Shown here: one piece after another, positions 44,262 to 52,451 of the stretch
Layout: each line of letters starts with the position of its first letter
Numbering within the stretch: the first letter of the stretch is position 1
Assembly (NCBI RefSeq): GCF_900520355.1
Contig: NZ_LS999521.1
Location: forward strand, 558,001 to 622,000
Direction of reading: 5' to 3'
DNA length: 64,000 nucleotides
Source of the DNA: Acinetobacter calcoaceticus
GTDB taxonomy: Bacteria; Pseudomonadota; Gammaproteobacteria; Pseudomonadales; Moraxellaceae
The notes under the pieces: model-generated
What the model was told of the DNA's origin: nothing
The model's input: only the letters and a program-made list of their open reading frames with translations
Databases searched by the model: none
Position numbers and translations under genes: made by a program

Positions 44262-44387
44262 ATTTAAAGCCCTTTAATGCTGTGTTTTAAGATGGCTTAA
44301 AGATTAGATAATAAAGATGTAGAAACAATGGAGAGTTTTTCTTTTCGTTGTTGGTTACAATGCGAAATATAGCGTAAAAATGAGAGA

Positions 44388-46052
44388 GTGCTTTTGAACG
44401 TTCTACGTGTTCCCATTGCATTACGGTTATTTTTAACAGTCTTGCTCACCACATTGCTTATTGCGACTGCAAGCTTGAGCGTTTTGCACTGGACAATGCA
44501 AAAGAACTTCGCCAAATATGTAGCCGACGTTGAAATGCAAAAGCTCGACCGCCTCATTACCAATCTTGGCGATGTCTATACGGTGTACCATGATTGGGGG
44601 AATGCGATTCAGGCACAAATTTTACAAATTGAAGGGACCGCAGCTCCAGATGATTATGATCGTCTCTCGCAGTGGTGGCTTCGTCGCCAATATGATATTG
44701 CGATACAACAGCATTCTTTCGATGAACATGCCCTCATCAATATTTCACCTCAAGTTACGCCGACAAATAAAAATACTATTTTTAGTGATGAAGAGTTAAA
44801 AACACTTGAGCAAAATTTACCTTCTCAATATCAACCATTTGAAGGGTTGCGTTTCCCATTAAGTGCAAATCAGTTTCGGCCAAGTGATGATAAAAATAAG
44901 TCAAAGAAGGGCAGCTTAAAAGATATTGAAACTCAAAATGGTAAGAAGCGATTTATTGCTTTGCCTGACCGTTTAGGTTTAAGTTCTCGCTTATCTTTAT
45001 ATGATGCAAATCACCAGTTTGTGGTGGGTGAACCGCCTTCTTCAGATCAGATGTCGTTTCGCCCGATTATCTTAAACAATCAAGTCGTGGGATATTTGGG
45101 CTTAAAACCTGTTTTAGATAAAGAAGATGCTTTGAGTATTAATTTCTTTAGTAATCAAAAGCGTTATTTACTCTTAATTTATGCTTTAACCTTGCTTTCA
45201 AGTTTAGTTGCAGCGCTATTGATGGCGACTTATTTTAAGAAACCGATTCAGCGTTTATTAAATGCGACAAATGAATTAACGAAAGGAAATTATCAGCATC
45301 AAGTTGTTATTAAGCGAAATGACGAATTAGGTGATTTATCCACCCAATTGAACCATTTGGCAGAGATTTTACATCGGCATGAAGAATCACGTCGTCAATG
45401 GGTGGCGGATACTTCCCATGAATTAAAAACGCCATTGGCTGTATTGCAAGCACAAATTGAAGCGATGCAAGACGGTATTCGAAAAGCAACGCCTGAACAT
45501 CTGGAGGCGATGATGCGTCAGGTTTCAAGTCTGAAAAAATTAACACAAGACCTTGCAGACTTGGCACAGGCAGATGCACAACAACTCAAGTGTTATTTGA
45601 GTTCTGTAAATCCGTGGGAAGTTGTATTACAAGAGGTTGAAAATTTTAAACCGAAACTTGAGCAAGCTGGTCTCGAAATTCAAGTTGAAGGAACAAGTTC
45701 TCCGCTATTATTAGACCGTGATCGGTTTAAACAGATTATTGTTAATTTAATTAGTAATAGTATTCGTTACACAGAAACAGGTGGCAAAATTCATATTCAT
45801 ACAGCACAAACTCCACAGGAGTGGACTTTGTATGTTGATGACAGTCCATTTGGTTTAAATGATGAGCAGTTATCTCGTTTAGGTGAACGATTCTATCGCG
45901 TCGATGATTCGCGTACGCGTAGTACAGGTGGAACAGGGCTAGGCTTGGCTTTGTCTTGTAAAATTGCGCAAGCGCTTGGTGGTACACTCAGTTTTAAACA
46001 TTCACCATTAGGTGGTTTACGTTGTGTACTCACTTTTAAAAAGCAGAGTTAA
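44388..46052 (+). CDS. baeS: BaeS-like envelope-stress sensor histidine kinase
   Basis: A 554-residue membrane kinase. Helix 1 (about 9-31), a large periplasmic region, helix 2 (about 260-283), HAMP, then the H-box WVADTSHELKTPLAVLQAQI (about 341-360). The ATPase domain has NLISNSIRYTETGG and an unusual G1 of form DDSPFGLNDEQL that matches E. coli BaeS (DSAPG...). TGGTGLGLALS is the G2 box. The GTG at 44388 is taken as start; a TTG at 44394 with GAGAG 7 bases upstream is also possible. In A. baumannii BaeSR controls AdeABC-type efflux and tolerance to stress. Confidence 0.85.
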   Translation: MLLNVLRVPIALRLFLTVLLTTLLIATASLSVLHWTMQKNFAKYVADVEMQKLDRLITNLGDVYTVYHDWGNAIQAQILQIEGTAAPDDYDRLSQWWLRRQYDIAIQQHSFDEHALINISPQVTPTNKNTIFSDEELKTLEQNLPSQYQPFEGLRFPLSANQFRPSDDKNKSKKGSLKDIETQNGKKRFIALPDRLGLSSRLSLYDANHQFVVGEPPSSDQMSFRPIILNNQVVGYLGLKPVLDKEDALSINFFSNQKRYLLLIYALTLLSSLVAALLMATYFKKPIQRLLNATNELTKGNYQHQVVIKRNDELGDLSTQLNHLAEILHRHEESRRQWVADTSHELKTPLAVLQAQIEAMQDGIRKATPEHLEAMMRQVSSLKKLTQDLADLAQADAQQLKCYLSSVNPWEVVLQEVENFKPKLEQAGLEIQVEGTSSPLLLDRDRFKQIIVNLISNSIRYTETGGKIHIHTAQTPQEWTLYVDDSPFGLNDEQLSRLGERFYRVDDSRTRSTGGTGLGLALSCKIAQALGGTLSFKHSPLGGLRCVLTFKKQS

Positions 46053-46073
46053 ATATAAAAGGAAAAATATCTC

Positions 46074-46760
46074 ATGAAACATGTGATGTTGGTTGAAGAT
46101 GAAGTCGAATTAGCGCATTTGGTGCGTGATTATCTTGAAGCTGCCGGTTTTGAAGTAAGTATGTTTCATGATGGTCAAGATGCCTATGCGAGTTTCCAGC
46201 AACGTAAACCTAATTTAATGGTTCTGGACTTAATGGTTCCACGAATGGATGGTTTGACCATTTGCCGTAAGGTTCGTGAACAGTCAGATTTACCGATTAT
46301 TATGGTGACTGCCCGTACCGAAGAAATCGACCGCGTCTTGGGGCTGAATATGGGCGCTGATGACTATGTATGTAAACCGTTTAGCCCAAAAGAGTTGGTT
46401 GCTCGCGTACAGGCCGTTTTACGCCGTTTAGAACGTAAGGCAGAGCCCGAACAAAATGACTCTTTCCGAATTGATAAAGCACAGCAAAGAATTTGGTATC
46501 AACAAAAATCGTTGAGCTTAACCCCAACCGAATTTCGTTTACTTGAGCTATTTTTAGAGCATGTTGGACAAGTCTATTCGCGTGCACAATTATTGGATCA
46601 TATTAATCCAGATAGTTTTGACGTTGCCGATCGTGTAATTGACAGTCATATCAAAAACTTGCGTCGAAAAATTAGTGAAGCGGCTGAAACTGGTAACCGC
46701 CATGAGTGGATTCAAGCAGTTTACGGCGTAGGTTACCGCTTCGAATACCCAGAAGAATAA
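46074..46760 (+). CDS. baeR: BaeR-like OmpR-family response regulator
   Basis: A 228-residue OmpR/PhoB-type regulator. The receiver domain has acidic residues at about 8-9, the phospho-acceptor Asp in LMVLDLMVPRMDG (about 48-60) and Lys in DYVCKPFSPKE (about 97-107). The winged-helix domain covers about 130-225 (LSLTPTEFRLLELFLEHVG and then VYGVGYRFE). It follows baeS by 21 bases, and the two are one operon. Targets in Acinetobacter include efflux operons; a divergent small lipoprotein is another candidate. Confidence 0.88.
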   Translation: MKHVMLVEDEVELAHLVRDYLEAAGFEVSMFHDGQDAYASFQQRKPNLMVLDLMVPRMDGLTICRKVREQSDLPIIMVTARTEEIDRVLGLNMGADDYVCKPFSPKELVARVQAVLRRLERKAEPEQNDSFRIDKAQQRIWYQQKSLSLTPTEFRLLELFLEHVGQVYSRAQLLDHINPDSFDVADRVIDSHIKNLRRKISEAAETGNRHEWIQAVYGVGYRFEYPEE

Positions 46761-46778
46761 GCACTCACAAAAGTTATT

Positions 46779-46819
46779 CTGTGGATAACCACAATGTTAT
46801 CCACAGAAAATGTGGATAG
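46779..46819. promoter_or_regulatory. Inverted pair of perfect DnaA boxes plus a third near-match
   Basis: CTGTGGATAAC (46779-46789) and GTTATCCACAG (46796-46806) form an 11-base-pair hairpin. Each arm contains a perfect DnaA box (TTATCCACA). A third TGTGGATA sits at 46811-46818. It is between baeR and the L,D-transpeptidase gene 3' ends. It may also act as a terminator, but no T-tract follows. Confidence 0.6.
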
Positions 46820-46830
46820 TTTTAAAGATT

Positions 46831-47412
46831 TTATGGATAAATTATAATCTTTGTCTGATTCGGTACTAATTGCCAAATCTCGTCTATATCTACATTTCTA
46901 ACGGCGATACATCCTAGTGTCCAATCCTTATGTGGCATATAAGTCGAGCTAAAAGGCATAGATAAAAATGATTTTGGAACTGATCCATGAATCATGATAT
47001 CTCCACCAGTTGGTTGATTATGTTGCTTGGCATAAGCAATATCTTTCGCATCGGGATAGGAAATATGCAAAGATTTATAATAAGCACTTTGTGAGTTTCG
47101 CCAGTCTATAGAGTAAACCCCTTCAGGTGTTTTACCATCATTTTCAAAGTGCTTATGTCCTTCAGGGTTAAAGCCTAGACGAATAGGATAACGACGAATC
47201 ACCTCGTTATTATTTTTAAGTAGAAGTAGGCGTTGATTTTTAAATACTTCAATTGAGGTGATGGGCTTGGTCTTGATTAGTTCTAATATTTCTTCGGTTG
47301 AAAGAGCTTTATGGGATGATGTAAAAGTCGGTAAATATTTTTCATAATTATAAAAAGCGATTCCCAATGGAATCATCAGAAGCGTACAAATAATGATAGG
47401 TTTAATTTTCAT
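46831..47412 (-). CDS. L,D-transpeptidase (YkuD) family protein
   Basis: A 193-residue protein with an N-terminal membrane helix (about 6-24) and a YkuD domain. Conserved pieces are FKNQRLLLLKNNNEVIRRYP (about 58-77), GKTPEGVYSIDWRN (about 94-107), DIMIHGSVP (about 136-144) and the catalytic WTLGCIAVRNVDIDEIW (about 164-180). The Cys is present, preceded by Thr-Leu-Gly where Ser-x-Gly is more common. It makes 3-3 crosslinks or attaches proteins to peptidoglycan in the periplasm. It converges on baeR. Confidence 0.85.
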   Translation of the reverse strand: MKIKPIIICTLLMIPLGIAFYNYEKYLPTFTSSHKALSTEEILELIKTKPITSIEVFKNQRLLLLKNNNEVIRRYPIRLGFNPEGHKHFENDGKTPEGVYSIDWRNSQSAYYKSLHISYPDAKDIAYAKQHNQPTGGDIMIHGSVPKSFLSMPFSSTYMPHKDWTLGCIAVRNVDIDEIWQLVPNQTKIIIYP

Positions 47413-47437
47413 ATATTATTCTTTGGTGTTTAAGAAA

Positions 47438-47486
47438 CTCTCTTAAACTACCATTAAAGCAGCTTAAGAGAGCCTATTAAGAGAGT
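47438..47486. repeat. Competing inverted repeats between selO and the L,D-transpeptidase gene
   Basis: CTCTCTTAA (47438-47446) can pair with either of two direct copies of TTAAGAGAG (47464-47472 and 47477-47485). They lie in the 90-base gap after selO. They may form a terminator or alternative RNA folds. Confidence 0.5.
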
Positions 47487-47502
47487 CTTAGTTCTTAAAG
47501 GA

Positions 47503-48945
47503 TTAAGAAGAGCAGCTTACCGCTACATCTGGTACGTCACTTGGTAAAGGGCCGAGATCTTCTGGTTTTTCTAAATCTTGCTGTCTGGTATAGGGCTGGT
47601 TAAGTAGCTTGAATAAACGATCTACTTCGCTAAAATCATCTCGTTCTGCCGCATCAATAGCACGTTGAGCCATATGGTTACGTAAAATATAGACTGGATT
47701 AGCTTGTCGCATATTTACATCAAGCTCATCTGTATCTTGATGTTCACGAATGCTTTGATATTGGTTAAGAAACTCATCAAACTGTCGAATATCAAGGCAA
47801 TCATCTCGTAGAGTTTTATATTCTTTATTTTGAAGTCGAAGAAAGCTCTGAGTGTAGTCGAGTTGTTCAGTTTGTAATATTCTTAAAAAGGCAAAACTAC
47901 AATCAAGGCTGTCTTTATGGAAATGGGGAAGTCCCATTTTTTTACATAAGCCAGTTGTGTAATGTTCCATGAAAGTTGGTTCAAATTGTTCTAAGCAGGC
48001 TGCTAATTCCTCTTTGAACAGATCCTTTTGTTCAGGCTCAGCGAGTGGAATTAAGTTGTTTAACCAAGTCCATAAATTCCAATGGCCTATACTTGGTTGG
48101 TTTTGGTAAGTATAACGGCCTTGATAATCTGAGTGGTTATTAATCCAGTTCGGGCGGAAGCGCTCCATAAAGCCATATGGACCAAAATCTAAAGTTGAAC
48201 CTGTAATATTTAAGTTATCGGTATTCATTACGCCATGAGCAAATCCCACCAATTGCCATTTTGCGATCATGATTGCCGTATTTCTAATAACTGCTTTGGC
48301 AAATGCTAAAATTGGTTGTTCTACTTCTTGGCATTCTGGATAGTGCCATTCAATACATTTTTGAGTAAATTCTGGCAGCAACTCTGGAGCGTATTGATTA
48401 ATCCACTCAAAATGCCCTAAACGGATATGACATTCAGACGTTCTGAGTAGCATTGCTCCTGGTTCTAGTTTTTCACGCTGTACGCCTTGAGCTGAGCTTG
48501 TAAATCCTACTGCGTGACTAGAAGCCACTCCTAAAGCATTTAAAGCATGCCCAGCTAAATATTCACGAACGACAGAACGCAACACTGCGCGGCCATCTCC
48601 CATTCTTGAATAGGGCGTCGGACCTGCACCTTTAAGGTGTAAGTCTATAGTTTGACCTTTTGTATTTAGTATCTGAGCGATGAGTAAGCCGCGGCCATCG
48701 CCAAGTTGACCAGCCCATTGTCCAAATTGGTGGCCAGCATAGACCATAGCCAGAGAAGGGAACTCAGAGAAAGTGCGCTGTCCGCTACAGATTTCAACCC
48801 ATGCATTTTTTTCGTCTTCTGACCATTGTAGTTCATCTGCCAAAGCGGTATTGAAATGGCCCGCTTTTGCACCACGTAAAGGCGATGGCTGCTGAACATG
48901 GAATAATTTAGACGGAAGTGAAGGATAGAGCGGATTAAATTGCAT
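47503..48945 (-). CDS. selO: SelO (YdiU) protein adenylyltransferase
   Basis: A 480-residue SelO pseudokinase-fold enzyme that transfers AMP from ATP to Ser/Thr/Tyr of other proteins. Motifs are YAGHQFGQWAGQLGDGRG (about 69-86, the ATP loop), LKGAGPTPYSRMGDGRAVLR (about 103-122), and NTDNLNITGSTLDFGPYGFM (near 240-259), where catalytic Asp and metal ligands lie. The C-terminus ends in VAVSCSS; the Cys-Ser-Ser tail matches the position of selenocysteine in eukaryotic SelO. Known targets in E. coli include redox proteins. Confidence 0.93.
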   Translation of the reverse strand: MQFNPLYPSLPSKLFHVQQPSPLRGAKAGHFNTALADELQWSEDEKNAWVEICSGQRTFSEFPSLAMVYAGHQFGQWAGQLGDGRGLLIAQILNTKGQTIDLHLKGAGPTPYSRMGDGRAVLRSVVREYLAGHALNALGVASSHAVGFTSSAQGVQREKLEPGAMLLRTSECHIRLGHFEWINQYAPELLPEFTQKCIEWHYPECQEVEQPILAFAKAVIRNTAIMIAKWQLVGFAHGVMNTDNLNITGSTLDFGPYGFMERFRPNWINNHSDYQGRYTYQNQPSIGHWNLWTWLNNLIPLAEPEQKDLFKEELAACLEQFEPTFMEHYTTGLCKKMGLPHFHKDSLDCSFAFLRILQTEQLDYTQSFLRLQNKEYKTLRDDCLDIRQFDEFLNQYQSIREHQDTDELDVNMRQANPVYILRNHMAQRAIDAAERDDFSEVDRLFKLLNQPYTRQQDLEKPEDLGPLPSDVPDVAVSCSS

Positions 48946-49002
48946 GGGCTTGGCAAAATAGAGAGAGCGGATTTAACTATACCATAGTTAAAAAGCGGGC
49001 AT

Positions 49003-49030
49003 AAAAATAGCTCCCGAAAGAGCTATTTTA
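49003..49030. terminator. Intrinsic terminator of the desaturase gene
   Basis: AAAATAGCTC / GAGCTATTTT, 10 base pairs with a 6-base loop. It can act for minus-strand transcripts, where T-rich sequence follows. Confidence 0.78.
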
Positions 49031-49044
49031 GATAAGAACTTATT

Positions 49045-50217
49045 CTAGTCTGATACTACGTTAGTGTTCTTTTTAATGTTACGCATTAAAGTTTCTAAAC
49101 ACTCACGATGATGACTTAAACGGTGTTCAAGCAATTGGAAATCAACTTTAAGCTTGTGATCCATTCTATGAATCTTTTCAGCCATTGCTGCTTTTTTCAC
49201 TTGTAACTCTTGTTCTTTAAGTTTTGCCCAATCATTTAAAGTATGGGTAAATGCTTCGTATTCTTGTGCAATACGTTGCTTCATTTGACTAATGTCAGCA
49301 TTTACATCATGACCATAAATAGCAAGGTCTTGTTCAGCGTATTTGAACTTCATCGCTAATTCTGCTTTTTTAATATTAAAGCTTGGAATACGACGTAAAT
49401 TTTTAGCTAAACCAAGTTTCGAACATGACCAGATCAACCATTTAGTTGGGTCATATTGCCACCATTTCACGCCATTACGATAGTCGTACTGGAAGATATG
49501 GTGATAGTTGTGGTAACCCTCGCCCCAAGTAGCAATCGCTAACCAGAAATTATCACGTGCAGTGTTTTCGTCTGTATAAGGACGGTTACCCCACATGTGG
49601 CAAAGCGAGTTAATGAAGAAAGTGACTTGATGGCTAATGATTAATCGCAATAGGCCACCTATGAGGACTACACCCCACAAATCACCAGTTGCCCAACCAA
49701 TTAAGCCTAAAATTCCAACATGAACTGCAACTACGAGTAAACCATAGTACTTATGTTGAAACATCACCAGTCTATCGTTTAATAAGTCTGGCGCGTTTTT
49801 AAAATCTGGCTCAGATGGTGAATGATCGCGGATCATCCAACCCATATGGGCATACCAAAAACCACGCTTAATTGAATATGGATCTTCATCAACATGATCA
49901 ACATGTCGATGGTGTGTACGGTGACCAGATGCCCAGAACAAAATACTATTTTGCACGGCAAATGTTCCACCAATCATTAAAAGAATTTTAAGTGGTAACG
50001 ACGCTTCATAAGCTCGGTGAGCCCACAGGCGGTGATAACCAGCAGTAATCCCCATACTACTTAGAGCTAAAAGAAAAAATAAGCTTACCCATGCGCTTAC
50101 ACTAAAATCATAATAATACGCATAAATCGGGATTATGATTGCAGCAAGAATTGGTAAACCAATTAAGGTAATGCTAGCGGTCCAGTTAATTGGGGCTTTG
50201 AGTGGGGCGGAAGTCAT
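49045..50217 (-). CDS. Acyl-CoA delta-9-type fatty acid desaturase with C-terminal coiled coil
   Basis: A 390-residue membrane desaturase. The start MTSAPLKAPINW at 50217 is preferred on likeness to family starts, though the ribosome site is weak and the frame is open to 50283. The three histidine boxes are present: HRLWAHRA (about 62-69), HRTHHRHVDH (about 98-107) and GEGYHNYHH (about 230-238). Four hydrophobic segments are seen. Beyond residue 280 there is an extra ~110-residue charged helical region (MKQRIAQEYEAFTHTLND), probably a coiled coil. It introduces a double bond into acyl chains, using an external electron donor. Confidence 0.9.
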   Translation of the reverse strand: MTSAPLKAPINWTASITLIGLPILAAIIIPIYAYYYDFSVSAWVSLFFLLALSSMGITAGYHRLWAHRAYEASLPLKILLMIGGTFAVQNSILFWASGHRTHHRHVDHVDEDPYSIKRGFWYAHMGWMIRDHSPSEPDFKNAPDLLNDRLVMFQHKYYGLLVVAVHVGILGLIGWATGDLWGVVLIGGLLRLIISHQVTFFINSLCHMWGNRPYTDENTARDNFWLAIATWGEGYHNYHHIFQYDYRNGVKWWQYDPTKWLIWSCSKLGLAKNLRRIPSFNIKKAELAMKFKYAEQDLAIYGHDVNADISQMKQRIAQEYEAFTHTLNDWAKLKEQELQVKKAAMAEKIHRMDHKLKVDFQLLEHRLSHHRECLETLMRNIKKNTNVVSD

Positions 50218-50318
50218 ATCCGGCAGCGCTCCTAGAAACCTTGTCAGACAAGGTACAAAGACAAAACGACATAGCAAAACCAATCATCAAGATATATTGC
50301 TATTCTATCCTTCATATT

Positions 50319-50344
50319 AGCACGTGCTTAGTGAGAATCACTAA
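50319..50344. promoter_or_regulatory. Two adjacent palindromes upstream of the desaturase and META genes
   Basis: AGCACGTGCT (50319-50328) overlaps TTAGTGA-GAA-TCACTAA (50328-50344), both perfect. They lie in the 208-base divergent gap. They are candidates for a repressor operator, for example of a TetR-type lipid regulator. Confidence 0.55.
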
Positions 50345-50425
50345 CATTATTGTACAGATGTATTGAAAGAACGGTAACAGATTTAAACTATGTCACAGAG
50401 TTTTTCAAGTAGGAGAAGTTGTTTA

Positions 50426-50959
50426 ATGAACGTACAACGATTGAAAAAAAAGAACAGCATTGATATTGCAAGAAAATTATCATTGAAGTGTATCTTGGTC
50501 ACAATCAGTCTTGTATTAGCAGCATGTCAAAGTGCGCCCAATCAAAATACAAAAACAGTTCAAACAAAAAAAACAGTTCATCATGTTCAACCCCCAGTTA
50601 TAAAAAAGAGAGTGAGTCCTGATGGCATTCAAGATATTGATTGGCAAATTACCCAGATTAATGGTCACAAGGCCAAGTTTTTTAACCAATGGCCAGTTCT
50701 TTCTTTAAATTCTGCTGTTAAAACAGTTTCAGGCCATACGGGATGTAACGGAGTGTTCGGTCGATATACATTTGATTTTAGTCAGCAAAAACTTGATATG
50801 CAGGTCAATGCAGGACATTCAAGTTGTGATGGTGCATTGGCTCAAGAAGCAGAATTGATTGATTCTTTACAGCGCATTCAAAAATTTCAGTTGGTAGGCA
50901 ATACACTCTATTTGCTTGACCAAAGCGGTCAGCGATTGATTCAGGCACAAAAGAAATAA
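50426..50959 (+). CDS. META/HslJ domain lipoprotein
   Basis: A 177-residue lipoprotein. The ATG at 50426 is taken because AGGAG lies upstream at a usable distance (9 bases). A basic N-terminus leads to a hydrophobic helix and lipobox VLAAC (Cys about 33). After a Lys/Gln/Thr-rich linker comes an HslJ/META domain: IDWQITQINGHKAKFFNQWP (about 71-90) and SGHTGCNGVFGRY (about 104-116). HslJ-type proteins are linked with resistance to novobiocin and heat in E. coli. The role here is unknown. Confidence 0.82.
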   Translation: MNVQRLKKKNSIDIARKLSLKCILVTISLVLAACQSAPNQNTKTVQTKKTVHHVQPPVIKKRVSPDGIQDIDWQITQINGHKAKFFNQWPVLSLNSAVKTVSGHTGCNGVFGRYTFDFSQQKLDMQVNAGHSSCDGALAQEAELIDSLQRIQKFQLVGNTLYLLDQSGQRLIQAQKK

Positions 50960-50960
50960 T

Positions 50961-50984
50961 AAAAGGTGGTAAAACCACCTTTTT
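50961..50984. terminator. Bidirectional intrinsic terminator
   Basis: GGTGGT-AAA-ACCACC with A4 before and T5 after, shared by the META lipoprotein gene and the convergent GDPD gene. Confidence 0.82.
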
Positions 50985-50989
50985 CATAT

Positions 50990-51703
50990 CTAAAGCGCTT
51001 GTAACATGGTTGTTGGAATATCTGTAATTAGCCCTTGTACATCTAAATCTTTTAGCCTTTTAGCCCTTTCTACATCATTCACTGTCCAGACACTAATGTT
51101 CAAGCCAGCCTGTTGTGAAAGCTGAATCATTTCATCTGTTGCGAGTTGATCATGCCAACCAATATGACAGCAACCATATTGATGAGCGAGTTCAATTGCT
51201 GTTGCTCCAACTGGAAGTTCGACTAACAATCCACGTTTGAATTGAGAGTTTATGTCGCGTAAGGCAGTTAGAATTTGAAGATCGAAACTTGTGATGGTGA
51301 CTACTTTCTCAAAACCTTGTAATTCAGTCTCAAGCTTTTTAACTAATTTTTCTGCTAAAGCCATGTCTCTTACCGCTTTAACTTCGACTTCAATATGGTC
51401 AAAGTTATCAAGTAAGTTTAAAACGCCCGTCAGTGTAGGTGTTGGTTCAGAGTTTGGCCAATTGGGCCAGTTTTGACGGTGATCAAATAACAATGCTTGA
51501 GCCAAACTCGATTGCTCAACAATTTGTTCGACCCCAGCTGTACGTAAAAAGTTGTCATCATGGATAACGACTAATTCTTGATCTTGAAGCTGACGAATAT
51601 CAAATTCGACACCACGAATACCTAGATTTTTTAAGTGCTGAAAACCACCTAGCGTGTTTTCAGGAGCTTCTTTGCGTGCACCACGATGACCAATAATGCG
51701 CAT
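50990..51703 (-). CDS. Glycerophosphodiester phosphodiesterase (UgpQ-like)
   Basis: A 237-residue cytosolic GDPD. GHRGARKEAPENTLGGFQ (about 5-22) gives catalytic His and Arg plus the Glu-Asn motif, and GVEFDIRQLQDQELVVIHDD (about 35-54) gives the metal Glu/Asp and catalytic His. ISVWTVNDVERAKRLKDL near 204-221 is the usual C-terminal strand. There is no signal peptide. It hydrolyses glycerophosphodiesters to sn-glycerol-3-phosphate and the alcohol. Confidence 0.92.
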   Translation of the reverse strand: MRIIGHRGARKEAPENTLGGFQHLKNLGIRGVEFDIRQLQDQELVVIHDDNFLRTAGVEQIVEQSSLAQALLFDHRQNWPNWPNSEPTPTLTGVLNLLDNFDHIEVEVKAVRDMALAEKLVKKLETELQGFEKVVTITSFDLQILTALRDINSQFKRGLLVELPVGATAIELAHQYGCCHIGWHDQLATDEMIQLSQQAGLNISVWTVNDVERAKRLKDLDVQGLITDIPTTMLQAL

Positions 51704-51727
51704 AATTTTCTTCTATCAAGTATTTTT

Positions 51728-51763
51728 AAGAATGGTCCTTCAAAAGAACAGAGACCATTCTTA
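51728..51763. terminator. Hairpin between the adenosyltransferase and GDPD genes
   Basis: AAGAATGGTC / GACCATTCTT, 10 base pairs around a 15-base loop. T-tracts on either side are poor, so termination strength is uncertain. Confidence 0.45.
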
Positions 51764-51776
51764 ATCTAATCTATTT

Positions 51777-52355
51777 TTAAATAATCTCATTAATATTTTT
51801 TTGCCAAAGCACTTCTTGTCCACCCTCAGCACGTTGTAAAGCACGAGAAGCGACAAATAACCAGTCAGATAGACGGTTTAAAAGTTGGAGTGCCGTGGTT
51901 TGAATATTCTGGTCGCGTATTTGTACCGACAGCAGAGATCGTTCTGCACGGCGGCAAACCGCGCGCGCCTGATGGGCATAACTGCAAGTTAAAGAGCCAG
52001 ACGGTAGAATAAACTCTTTAAGCATGGGTAAGTCTTCATTCATACGATCAATTTCTTTTTCAAGAAATTCAATGCAAACAGGCTGAAGTAAATTGTAGTT
52101 TGGAATACAAACCTCTCCACCTAAGTCAAATAACCAATGTTGAACTAAGCTTAGACTCTTATCCCAATTTGCTTTATCTATTACTTGACTTGCAGTGATT
52201 TGAGCTCGAAGTACCCCAATAATAGCATTCAGTTCATCGACATCCCCCAATGCTGCAATTCGTAAATCGTCTTTGGCAACACGAGAGCCATCGCCTAAAC
52301 CTGTTGTGCCTGAATCGCCTGTGCGTGTATAGATTTTGCTTAAACGGTGTCCCAT
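51777..52355 (-). CDS. ATP:cob(I)alamin adenosyltransferase, PduO/MMAB type
   Basis: A 192-residue PduO-type adenosyltransferase that makes adenosylcobalamin. The start MGHRLSKIYTRTGDSG at 52355 is chosen because AGGA lies upstream and it gives the conserved N-terminus; an ATG at 52373 has no ribosome site. Features are YTRTGDSGTTGLGDGSRV (ATP loop, about 9-26), ALGDVDELNAIIG (about 35-47) and the helix RAVCRRAERSLLSV near 141-154. It follows btuB by 96 bases on the same strand, and thus probably under the same riboswitch, giving uptake plus activation of B12. Confidence 0.9.
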   Translation of the reverse strand: MGHRLSKIYTRTGDSGTTGLGDGSRVAKDDLRIAALGDVDELNAIIGVLRAQITASQVIDKANWDKSLSLVQHWLFDLGGEVCIPNYNLLQPVCIEFLEKEIDRMNEDLPMLKEFILPSGSLTCSYAHQARAVCRRAERSLLSVQIRDQNIQTTALQLLNRLSDWLFVASRALQRAEGGQEVLWQKNINEII

Positions 52356-52451
52356 GATGGATATCCTGAACATAAAAAAGGGGATAATGTCGGTCAGAAC
52401 ATTACCCCGAAACTGGAGTTAAGAAAATATTTTTATAATTAAAGTGAGAAA

